Part shown: piece by piece, positions 1-5,646 of the stretch
Numbering within the stretch: the first letter of the stretch is position 1
Layout of the letters: each line of letters begins with the position of its first letter
Assembly (NCBI GenBank): GCA_003558625.1
Contig: PWPP01000114.1
Coordinates: 1-7,254 of the forward strand
Length of the DNA: 7,254 nucleotides
Direction of reading: 5' to 3'
Origin: Syntrophomonas sp.
GTDB taxonomy: Bacteria; Bacillota; Syntrophomonadia; Syntrophomonadales; Syntrophomonadaceae
Position numbers and translations under genes: made by a program
Notes under the pieces: generated by a model
Seen by the model: only the letters and a program-made list of their open reading frames with translations
Told to the model about the DNA's origin: nothing
Database searches by the model: none

Positions 1-678
1 GGTACCGGGTCTGGGCTGCTCATCGGTGTCAAATACGGTTACCGCACCTTTTCTGCCTTTAATCTCCACGGGGAAGATCTCATCTTTTAGTCTGCCCGCA
101 TTGATCGCTTCTTCGGCTTTGTTCTGGCTGCGCAGGGCCCATTTATCCTGGGCTTCCCGGGGTATTTCAAATTCGGCACAGGTAGCAGATCCGAGCACGG
201 CCATGTGCTTGTCATGGGTGGCACACCAGAGGCCATCCCAGACCATCAGGTCGACCGCAGGGCGGTTAGGGGTTCCCATTCTGGCTCCCCATCTCATGTC
301 ACGGATGGCAAAGGGGGCATTGGTCATACTTTCCATACCACCGGCGATGCAGATATCGGCCTTTCCGGTTTGGATCATCTGGGTAGCCAGGTCGATGGTC
401 TTAATCCCGGATGAACAGACTTTATTGATGCCGATTGATGGCACAGTATTGGGTACTCCGGCCTTAAGCATGGCCTGACGTGCCGGAATCTGGCCGCATC
501 CGGCGGGAACAACCTGTCCCATAAATCCATAATCGATCATATCAGGGCTGATACCGGCTCTGTTAATCGCTTCTTTAATGGCCATGGCCCCTAATTCTTG
601 GGCTGTAAAAGATTTTAATGAGCCTCCAAAGGAACCAATAGCGGTCCTGGCTGCACTAACAACAACAACTTCTCTCAT
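1..678 (-). CDS. Acetyl-CoA acetyltransferase (thiolase), 3' end cut off by window
   Basis: This is a thiolase that condenses two acetyl-CoA to acetoacetyl-CoA, or runs the reverse cleavage in beta-oxidation; it is probably a soluble homotetramer. The 226 visible residues are the N-terminal half of a protein normally about 390 residues long, and the frame is still open at base 1. The start MREVVVVSAARTAIGSFGG is typical of the family. The nucleophilic cysteine is C88 in NKVCSSG, followed by the thiolase block IAGGMESMTNAP near residues 111-122. The second catalytic Cys and the His motifs lie outside the window. The ATG at 678 follows AGGAGGA with good spacing. The gene sits downstream of a sigma-54 promoter and a sigma-54 activator gene, so it is probably the first gene of an inducible acyl-CoA operon. 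The loop usually reading HMGxTAE is altered to HMAVLGSATCAEF. Family assignment is firm; physiological direction is not determined. Confidence 0.95.
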   Translation of the reverse strand, partial: MREVVVVSAARTAIGSFGGSLKSFTAQELGAMAIKEAINRAGISPDMIDYGFMGQVVPAGCGQIPARQAMLKAGVPNTVPSIGINKVCSSGIKTIDLATQMIQTGKADICIAGGMESMTNAPFAIRDMRWGARMGTPNRPAVDLMVWDGLWCATHDKHMAVLGSATCAEFEIPREAQDKWALRSQNKAEEAINAGRLKDEIFPVEIKGRKGAVTVFDTDEQPRPGT

Positions 679-684
679 GTTATT

Positions 685-694
685 ATTTCCTCCT
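685..694 (-). promoter_or_regulatory. Ribosome binding site of the thiolase gene
   Basis: On the minus strand the sequence AAGGAGGA precedes the ATG at 678 by about 8 bases. It is a near-perfect match to the 3' end of 16S rRNA and fixes the thiolase start. Confidence 0.8.
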
Positions 695-719
695 TTTTTT
701 TCGGTGACTTAATTTTGCA

Positions 720-754
720 AATAATGGTTGGATGTTTTAATAATGGTTGGATGT
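720..754 (-). repeat. Tandem 16-bp direct repeat in the thiolase leader
   Basis: AATAATGGTTGGATGT occurs perfectly at 720-735 and again at 739-754, a period of 19 bp with a 3-bp spacer. In the minus-strand transcript it reads as two copies of ACATCCAACCATTATT. The repeat lies between the predicted sigma-54 start site (near 854) and the ribosome binding site (near 690), so it would be in the 5' untranslated RNA. A 19-bp spacing is nearly two helical turns, so an operator is possible, as is an RNA-level element. I recognise no known motif. Confidence 0.7.
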
Positions 755-864
755 ATTGTTTAATTACCCCATTTCACCCCCTCTCGACACGAAAATAAGA
801 ATACAATACCTTGCATTCCCTGCTCTGGCTTCATGGCTCGATCCACACTATATCCAAAATAATA

Positions 865-881
865 TGCAATATATATGCCAA
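865..881 (-). promoter_or_regulatory. Sigma-54 (-24/-12) promoter for the thiolase operon
   Basis: The minus strand reads TTGGCATATATATTGCA, against the sigma-54 consensus TTGGCACG-N4-TTGCA/T. The invariant GG (879-878) and GC (867-866) are separated by exactly 10 bases, as required. Only the CG after TTGGCA deviates. Transcription would start near 854, leaving a leader of about 176 nt before the thiolase ATG. A sigma-54 activator gene lies immediately upstream and candidate activator sites lie about 110 and 205 bp upstream of the start site, which strongly supports the call. Confidence 0.85.
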
Positions 882-956
882 CAGCTTAAATATACCCACA
901 AATCCAGTGCTTACTAGGGTTACAATGTTATTACACTCTCATTTCCAAACCCTCCC

Positions 957-977
957 TGTTGGTGCGTTTTTGCAACA
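957..977. promoter_or_regulatory. Candidate upstream activator site B
   Basis: The inverted repeat TGTTG (957-961) / CAACA (973-977) is centred about 113 bp upstream of the predicted sigma-54 transcription start. Its right part, TTTTTGCAACAT (967-978), recurs exactly at 1057-1068, 90 bp away. Such spaced sites are typical targets of sigma-54 enhancer-binding proteins, and the TyrR-like activator encoded next door is the obvious candidate ligand. Binding is inferred. Confidence 0.5.
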
Positions 978-998
978 TTTTTTTAGACAAATTAGCGA

Positions 999-1085
999 TC
1001 ATCTGCACTTCTGGTTTTTTTTTGCCCATAAACAGGGCTTTATGTCATCTGTTCCATTTTTGCAACATCCGTTGCATTTCTGCAT
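999..1085 (-). CDS. Possible 28-residue cysteine-rich microprotein (speculative)
   Basis: A short frame begins with ATG at 1085, 22 bases beyond the activator stop codon, and ends with TGA at 999. It starts MQKCNGCCKNG and contains five cysteines in 28 residues (positions 4, 7, 8, 18, 27), with many lysines, no signal peptide and no membrane segment. AGGAGG precedes the ATG, but only three bases separate them, which is shorter than usual. The first cysteine cluster is encoded by the TGCAAC...GTTGCA palindrome, so the cysteine richness may be a by-product of a DNA-binding site. I recognise no family. If real it could bind a metal or iron-sulfur cluster; noncoding is equally likely. Confidence 0.22.
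   Translation of the reverse strand: MQKCNGCCKNGTDDIKPCLWAKKNQKCR
1050..1076. promoter_or_regulatory. Candidate upstream activator site A (TyrR-box-like plus palindrome)
   Basis: Two overlapping symmetric elements are visible. One is the 18-bp TGTTCC-N6-GCAACA at 1050-1067, with the outer TGT/ACA spacing of TyrR boxes (TGTAAA-N6-TTTACA). The other is the perfect palindrome TGCAAC-ATCC-GTTGCA at 1061-1076. The site is about 205 bp upstream of the predicted start site, a usual distance for enhancer sequences. The neighbouring activator ends in a TyrR-type helix-turn-helix, which supports the assignment, but binding is inferred. Confidence 0.55.
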
Positions 1086-1107
1086 CGCCCTCCTAGAAAT
1101 TGGCGAT

Positions 1108-3207
1108 TTAGTGAGTATTTATATTAATATTGTACTTGGCTGCCTTCCTGGAGATGGTTGAGGCATTGACCTGGAGAACTTTCGCAATTTTTCTGGTGGT
1201 TTTATACTGCATCACCGCTTGTTCAATCAACTGTTTTTCTACTGTTTCCACCGCATCTTTCAGGGTCAATAATCCGGTAATATTGACCTTGGATCCTACT
1301 GAACTCCCGGCTTCGATATAAGATGCGGGGATATCCCTGATGGTGATGCGGTTTCCGGGGGTTATAACCAGCAGTCTTTCGATAAAGTTTTCCAGCTCTC
1401 TGACATTGCCCGGCCAGCTGTAATTTTGCAAAACTTCAATAATCTCCGTCACTATGTACTTATTTTTATTATATTTTCGATTGAATATGTCGGTGAAATG
1501 CTGGATCAGGGGGGGGATATCTTCTTTACGGTCCCGCAATGGAGGCACATGAACCGGAATGACATTAAGCCGGTAGAAGAGGTCTTCCCGAAAGGTCTTT
1601 TCCTGAACCATTTTAACCAGATCACGGTTAGAAGCGGCAATAACCCTCATATTGATATGTTTTGATTTACTGGCACCGACCCGGATAATTTCGCGGGTCT
1701 GTAAAGCCCGTAATAACTTTACCTGCAGATTAAAAGGCATTTCTCCGATTTCATCCAAAAAAACGACCCCTTTATGCGCCAGTTCAAATAAGCCGCTCTT
1801 CCCTTCTTTGGCCGCCCCGGTAAAGGATCCGGGTTCATACCCGAATAGTTCTGATTCCAGAAGATTTTCCGGAATGGCCCCACAGTTCACTTTAATAAAC
1901 GGCCCTTCCTTGCGGTTGCTGTTGCTGTGTATCATTTCAGCGATTAGCTCTTTGCCCACCCCTGACTCCCCGGTGATCAAAACGGTGGAATCGACTTCTC
2001 CCAGCTTGGTGGTCAGACTGATCAGGTCTCTCATTTTGTAAGAACTGGCTACCACCCGGCTGTAGTGATTGTTTTCCGGATTGTAGGCTTTCAGTTGGTT
2101 TTCATAGCGTTTCTTAAGTTCCTCGGTTTTTTCCAGTTTTCTTTCCAGTTCCTTGAGTTCGGTAATATCTCTGACATTGGCTACAATCCTGAACAGATTT
2201 CCTTCTTCATCAAAAACGGGGCTGGCTGTGGACAGGGTGGTTCTTCCGGTCATGGTTTCCTGGAGAATGGTAGCGGGCTTCTGTTTCTTAATGACTTCGG
2301 CTGTCACCGACGGGGAAAAAATCTTGTCCGGCACCAGGCTGTTTATTTCCCGGCCAATAATGGCTTCAGCCTTTAATCCGCTCATTCTTTCGAAGGCCTT
2401 ATTAACCCTGATGGTCACTCCGCCTCCATCCGTAACGTATAAACCGTCAAAGGAAGAATCAATGATCACATCCAGTTCACGGTTTAATGATTTAACGGTT
2501 TCTAATTCCAAAGATATGCTTTCCATTTCTGATATGTCCTGTAAAACCGCAACGGCTCCAATAATTTTATCCTCTTTTTTAATCGGGGAACGGTTTGAGA
2601 TAAAACATCTGGAACCAATTTCAATCTTTTGCAGGGGTTCTGCCTGCCCGGTGGAAACCGTGTGAAGAAGTTTGCTGGTAGGAACGACATCAATAATTTT
2701 CTTGCCCTTTACTTCTTCGGCCCGCATTCCCAGAACCTGTTCGGCTGCCCGGTTAAAGATATTGATTCTACCCTCTTTATCCACCGAAACGATCAAATTA
2801 TGGGTGGAATTTATGATTGTCTCCATCTCGCTTACAATGTCTTTGTAAGAATTAAAAAAGGCTTTAACCAGATCAGTTCTGGTGCATAAGCCTATCATTT
2901 TATCATTTTCGGCAATTACCAAACGCCCTACTTCACTGTGTTGCAGTAAATCCTCTATGTCATCTTCAGGATGGGCAAAGGTTATATCCCGGGTCATTAA
3001 TTCCTCTACCAGGGTGGTTATCGGATAATCATCCCGTACATATCTCATAATATGACTTTTGGTAAATATGCCTATTATATTCTCTTTTTCATCGATTACC
3101 GGAGCTCCGTCAATGCGGTACTGTAAAAATATATCCGCTGCTTCCCTGACAGTTATATGGGGCAATAATGAAATAATATCCTGGGTCATTATTTCCCTTA
3201 GCTTCAA
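1108..3207 (-). CDS. Sigma-54-dependent transcriptional activator, CBS-CBS-PAS-PAS-AAA+-HTH
   Basis: This is an enhancer-binding protein that uses ATP hydrolysis to open sigma-54 promoters. Counting from the TTG at 3207 (699 residues), it has paired CBS domains (about 1-118), two PAS domains (about 125-230 and 243-350), a short coiled linker, the AAA+ domain (about 385-615) and a C-terminal TyrR-like helix-turn-helix (about 660-695, TTRKIAKVLQVNASTISRK). Walker A is GESGVGKE (413-420), Walker B VVFLDE (481-486), and the sigma-54 contact loop is GSFTGA (460-465) rather than GAFTGA. No receiver domain is present, so it probably senses ligands directly: adenine nucleotides by CBS, a small molecule by PAS. 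The TTG start has AGGTGG five bases upstream and gives the CBS-like N-terminus MKLREIMTQD. A GTG at 3216 and an ATG at 3189 are alternatives. The likely target is the thiolase promoter downstream. Confidence 0.93.
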   Translation of the reverse strand: MKLREIMTQDIISLLPHITVREAADIFLQYRIDGAPVIDEKENIIGIFTKSHIMRYVRDDYPITTLVEELMTRDITFAHPEDDIEDLLQHSEVGRLVIAENDKMIGLCTRTDLVKAFFNSYKDIVSEMETIINSTHNLIVSVDKEGRINIFNRAAEQVLGMRAEEVKGKKIIDVVPTSKLLHTVSTGQAEPLQKIEIGSRCFISNRSPIKKEDKIIGAVAVLQDISEMESISLELETVKSLNRELDVIIDSSFDGLYVTDGGGVTIRVNKAFERMSGLKAEAIIGREINSLVPDKIFSPSVTAEVIKKQKPATILQETMTGRTTLSTASPVFDEEGNLFRIVANVRDITELKELERKLEKTEELKKRYENQLKAYNPENNHYSRVVASSYKMRDLISLTTKLGEVDSTVLITGESGVGKELIAEMIHSNSNRKEGPFIKVNCGAIPENLLESELFGYEPGSFTGAAKEGKSGLFELAHKGVVFLDEIGEMPFNLQVKLLRALQTREIIRVGASKSKHINMRVIAASNRDLVKMVQEKTFREDLFYRLNVIPVHVPPLRDRKEDIPPLIQHFTDIFNRKYNKNKYIVTEIIEVLQNYSWPGNVRELENFIERLLVITPGNRITIRDIPASYIEAGSSVGSKVNITGLLTLKDAVETVEKQLIEQAVMQYKTTRKIAKVLQVNASTISRKAAKYNININTH

Positions 3208-3237
3208 AAGTACCACCTACCTTAAAATAAGTTAGGA

Positions 3238-3313
3238 GCCTGTGCATTTAAGGTCATTATACCATTTTTTATGCGGTTTATTGATTATTTATTAATATTT
3301 CGTGGGCACAGGC
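3238..3313. repeat. Inverted repeat flanking the activator promoter
   Basis: GCCTGTGC at 3238-3245 and its exact complement GCACAGGC at 3306-3313 flank the extended -10 element. Pairing extends weakly outward (GTTAGGA against TTAAGGT on the complementary reading). The arms are 60 bp apart, too far for an ordinary terminator hairpin, so they may be paired protein-binding sites or chance. Confidence 0.45.
3256..3264 (-). promoter_or_regulatory. Extended -10 promoter of the activator gene
   Basis: The minus strand reads TGGTATAAT, a perfect TATAAT with the TGn extension. The position 17 bp upstream holds TCAATA, a poor -35, which extended -10 promoters tolerate. Transcription would begin near 3249, about 40 bases before the activator start. 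This suggests the regulator is made from its own housekeeping promoter, separate from the upstream selenium-type operon. Confidence 0.65.
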
Positions 3314-3316
3314 AAC

Positions 3317-3383
3317 CTTAACCTTTATTGAAGCCGGGTTAAGACCGTCATGGATCGATGTTTTTTCTTAAAAACCCGCTTCA
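3317..3383. repeat. Overlapping inverted repeats after the desulfurase gene
   Basis: TGAAGCCGGGTTAAG (3329-3343) pairs imperfectly with CTTAAAAACCCGCTTCA (3367-3383), which overlaps the desulfurase stop codon. The inner part GGTTAAG (3337-3343) can instead pair with CTTAACC (3317-3323). The two folds are mutually exclusive. No T-run follows on the minus strand, so this is not a standard intrinsic terminator, although it is the only candidate transcript end for the upstream operon. Confidence 0.45.
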
Positions 3384-4541
3384 GGTCCTTTGCCGGCGGT
3401 ATATGGCCGCGATGGCTTTTATGACCTCCATAACCTCCATTTCGGTGCTGAAAAAACCGGGGCTTAAGCGGCAGGCACCCAGGGCCTTGGTTTTTAATGT
3501 TTCATGGGCCAACGGAGCACAATGCAAGCCCGACCGGGTGGTAATACCGTATTCATTATCCAGGATAAAACTAACTTCACCACAATCCAGCCCTTGAATG
3601 TTAAACGGAACAACCGCAGTTCGCCGGCTGGTGTTTTGGGGACCGTATACCCTTACTTTTTTCATTTCCTGCAGACCCTCCAACAACATCCGGGTCAGAG
3701 CCTGTTCATGAGCGTGTATCTTTGCTAAGCCCGTTTCCTTAATGAAATTCACTCCTGCCAGTAACCCGGCTATGCCCGGGGTATTTTGGGTTCCACTTTC
3801 ATACATGTCGGGCATAAAATCCGGCTGAATTAAACTCTCGGAAGCAGATCCCGTCCCCCCTTCTTTTAATGGTTTTATATAAAGACCCGGTTTTACATAA
3901 ATACCTCCCGTACCCTGGGGCCCCAATAAGCCTTTGTGTCCGGTAAAGGCCATTATATCGATGTTCTGTCGTACCACGTCCACTTCTAAAACTCCGGCGG
4001 TCTGAGCGGCATCCACCATAAATAAAATCCCGTTCTCCCGGGCAATGTCGCCCACCTGGGTGAGGGGCATGATGGTCCCGGTCACATTAGAGGCATGAAG
4101 CATACAAATCATCCTGGTATGAGGTCGGATGGCCTTCCTGAGTTCTTCGGGGTCCAAAGATCCATCCAGGGGTGAACACGGGACTGCGGTCCATTCCACC
4201 CCCCGGGCAGAAGATAATACATACAGGGGCCGGGCAACAGAATTGTGCTCCATGCTGGTAGTTATCACATGATCTCCCGGGTTAAGAATCCCTTTCAAAC
4301 CAATATTTATTGCCTCGGTAACATTTAGGGCAAAAGCAATCCTTGCACTGTCGCTTATATTAAAGAGTTCTGCCAAAGCTTCTCTGGTTTCATGCAATAC
4401 GGACCCTGACTTTAATACCGTCAGGCTGCTGCCACGACCGGGGTTCCCTCCCATGTACCGATTGAAGAAATCCACACCCCGGTATACACATTCCGGTTTG
4501 GGAAAGCTCGTAGCAGCATTATCCATATATATTCTGTTCAT
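3381..4541 (-). CDS. Class V aminotransferase, cysteine desulfurase / selenocysteine lyase-like
   Basis: This PLP enzyme would release sulfur from cysteine or selenium from selenocysteine and pass it on as a persulfide or perselenide. At 386 residues it is full length for the NifS/SufS-like fold. Visible active-site features are H99 in MEHNS, D177 and Q180 in VDAAQ, the Schiff-base lysine K203 in TGHKG, and the catalytic cysteine C341 in RSGLHCAP. The N-terminus IYMDNAATSFPKP and the C-terminal SPGFFSTEMEV are characteristic of the subgroup (typified by Enterococcus EF2568) that occurs with selenium-dependent molybdenum hydroxylases. ATG at 4541 has GGGAGGAG eight bases upstream. It lies 87 bp after the YedF gene, probably in the same operon. 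Whether the real substrate is cysteine or selenocysteine cannot be read from sequence. No scaffold or IscR-type gene accompanies it, which argues against housekeeping Fe-S assembly. Confidence 0.9.
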   Translation of the reverse strand: MNRIYMDNAATSFPKPECVYRGVDFFNRYMGGNPGRGSSLTVLKSGSVLHETREALAELFNISDSARIAFALNVTEAINIGLKGILNPGDHVITTSMEHNSVARPLYVLSSARGVEWTAVPCSPLDGSLDPEELRKAIRPHTRMICMLHASNVTGTIMPLTQVGDIARENGILFMVDAAQTAGVLEVDVVRQNIDIMAFTGHKGLLGPQGTGGIYVKPGLYIKPLKEGGTGSASESLIQPDFMPDMYESGTQNTPGIAGLLAGVNFIKETGLAKIHAHEQALTRMLLEGLQEMKKVRVYGPQNTSRRTAVVPFNIQGLDCGEVSFILDNEYGITTRSGLHCAPLAHETLKTKALGACRLSPGFFSTEMEVMEVIKAIAAIYRRQRT

Positions 4542-4628
4542 AATTCCGTCTCCTCCCTTGGGCTCAGCAATAGCATGTGATGTGGGCCTCTATGTTAACG
4601 CCGGCATGATGGAATGTTTGTCACAAAA

Positions 4629-5222
4629 CTAAAGGCTAATTATTTTTTTAGCCTGCAGCAATATGTCCACAGCATCAAACATGTTTGTAACCTGACCGGC
4701 CTGCAGCTTTTCCTTTAGACCATAAAAATCCAAACAGGTTCCACAGGATAAGATCCCTATTCCTTTAGCTTCCAGGTCTTTCAAATAGTCCAATACCGGG
4801 GAATCAGACGTAGATAAAAATACTCCTGAGTTCATGAAGATGATATGTTTAATCTCTTCCTCCCTTTCAGTCAGGGTGTAGAGGAAGCTTTTCATCAGGC
4901 CTTCCCCCAGTTCCTCTGCCCCCTGCCCCAGATGTCTCCGGGTGATGAAAACTACTGTTTTGCGGCCAGCTTCCTCTGGCGATTCCCGGTTGGGCAGCGG
5001 GGCTTTCTCCCGGGTTAAATAAACATAAAATTCCCCCGATTTTTCCTCAACCTGGTTGGAAAATCCCTGTCCGGCTGCCAGTTTTTGTATATTCTCCAAA
5101 GCTGTTTTATTATCTACAATGGTGATCAGCTGTCCCCCTTCATACTTTTGCATGGCTTTTTTGGTAGCTATTACCGGTTGGGGACAGGCCAGACCACGGG
5201 CATCAATAATTTTTTCCTGCAA
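4629..5222 (-). CDS. yedF: YedF-type selenium metabolism protein (TusA-like + DsrE-like)
   Basis: This is a two-domain cytoplasmic protein of the sulfurtransferase-like YedF family that accompanies selenium metabolism genes. Counting from the TTG at 5222 (197 residues), the N-terminal TusA/SirA-like domain (about 1-70) has the CPxP motif CPQP with C13 in DARGLACPQP. The C-terminal DsrE-like domain (about 88-195) carries C160 and C163 in LSCGTCLDFYGL. The TTG start is preferred because GGGGGA lies six bases upstream and gives the usual start MQEKIIDARG. The ATG at 5240 has no ribosome binding site. C13 and the C160/C163 pair are candidates for carrying sulfur or selenium, with the adjacent desulfurase the likely donor. 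The biochemical role of the family is not established, so the selenium link is genomic association. Confidence 0.9.
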   Translation of the reverse strand: MQEKIIDARGLACPQPVIATKKAMQKYEGGQLITIVDNKTALENIQKLAAGQGFSNQVEEKSGEFYVYLTREKAPLPNRESPEEAGRKTVVFITRRHLGQGAEELGEGLMKSFLYTLTEREEEIKHIIFMNSGVFLSTSDSPVLDYLKDLEAKGIGILSCGTCLDFYGLKEKLQAGQVTNMFDAVDILLQAKKIISL

Positions 5223-5354
5223 GGATCTTCCCCCTCTCATCTAAATCATTGTTGTTTTTTCCATCCTATGTGCCGGATAAATGAATCATACCTGCAGGCA
5301 TTCACTATTCCGGTTCCTGAATCTTAAGGCCTGATATCCATTATTTTCCATTTC

Positions 5355-5558
5355 CTATTTGATTAAAACCACATTTACCGCCTTAATTAACGCTGTGGCC
5401 TCATCCCCCACTTTAAAATCCGCTTGCTGCAATGATTCTTTGGTCATTACAGAGGTGATTTCCTGCTCCCCGGCCAATACTGTAACCTGGGCCATAACCC
5501 CGTCTAAAACAATTTCCGTTACTCTTCCTTTAAATTGATTCCGTACTCCTGCCTGCAT
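5355..5558 (-). CDS. Mop/TOBE-domain molybdate-binding protein (molbindin)
   Basis: This 67-residue protein is a single Mop (molybdenum-pterin binding / TOBE) domain. The pattern RNQFKGRVTEIVLDGVMAQV, then a run of Glu/Thr/Val residues, ITSVMTKESL and the ending VGDEATALIKAVNVVL are hallmarks of the family. Such proteins form small oligomers that bind molybdate or tungstate in the cytoplasm, as a store or sensor. The start chosen is the ATG at 5558, because AAAGGA lies about nine bases upstream and the product then begins MQAGVRNQFKG like other molbindins. A longer version from 5588 would add ten residues without homology. It sits between the reductase activator and YedF, linking molybdenum to the selenium genes. 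There is no attached helix-turn-helix or ABC ATPase domain. Confidence 0.9.
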   Translation of the reverse strand: MQAGVRNQFKGRVTEIVLDGVMAQVTVLAGEQEITSVMTKESLQQADFKVGDEATALIKAVNVVLIK

Positions 5559-5646
5559 AAAAATCATTCCTTTCATATTTAAATCCATCCGTTACCTGTG
5601 ACCCGGTTAAAAAATTGATCGGTCTGATGTGAAAACATGGGTTCCC

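Larger units (their letters stand above)
679..1107. other. 429-bp regulatory intergenic region between activator and thiolase
   Basis: This stretch lies between the stop codon of the sigma-54 activator and the thiolase start. It holds, in transcription order, the palindromic and TyrR-box-like sites (1050-1076), a second related site (957-977), the sigma-54 promoter (865-881), the leader with a direct repeat (720-754) and the thiolase ribosome binding site. A short cysteine-rich frame (999-1085) is possible. I found no tRNA, recognisable riboswitch or strong intrinsic terminator here. Confidence 0.75.

Noticed and set aside
1..6. GGTACC (KpnI site) exactly at the window edge as a sign of a cloned fragment end
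   Set aside because: It is a six-base coincidence at a cut point and lies in frame within the thiolase; there is no vector sequence.
760..834. A 24-residue leader frame (ATG at 834, stop at 760) in the thiolase leader
   Set aside because: There is no convincing ribosome binding site, the composition is unremarkable and there is no run of regulatory codons, so it is probably chance.
959..974. A plus-strand sigma-54-like element, TTGGTGCGTTTTTGCA
   Set aside because: The spacing between GG and GC is 9, not 10, and it would fire into the antisense of the activator gene. Its similarity is better explained by the inverted repeat site at 957-977.
811..1161. Plus-strand frame of 116 codons across the intergenic region
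   Set aside because: It has no ribosome binding site, no family resemblance and biased His/Phe content; it overlaps the promoter and runs into the activator gene antisense.
1652..2665. Long plus-strand frames opposite the activator and opposite other genes (for example 5788-6273)
   Set aside because: These are antisense shadows of well-supported genes with recognisable motifs on the minus strand.
3329..3383. Hairpin after the TGA of the desulfurase as a SECIS element for selenocysteine insertion
   Set aside because: The protein already ends at the normal family length. Reading through adds only about ten residues of no similarity, and the stem is imperfect with a long loop.
3329..3383. Intrinsic terminator of the upstream operon
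   Set aside because: The stem is interrupted and no T-rich tract follows on the minus strand, so it is kept only as an inverted repeat.
4542..4628. Possible small gene or promoter between the YedF and desulfurase genes
   Set aside because: No frame with a ribosome binding site and no clear -35/-10 pair was found; it looks like an ordinary operon spacer.
5223..5354. Possible promoter ahead of the YedF gene
   Set aside because: A TATGAT-like hexamer is present but no -35 at a proper distance, so it is not supportable.
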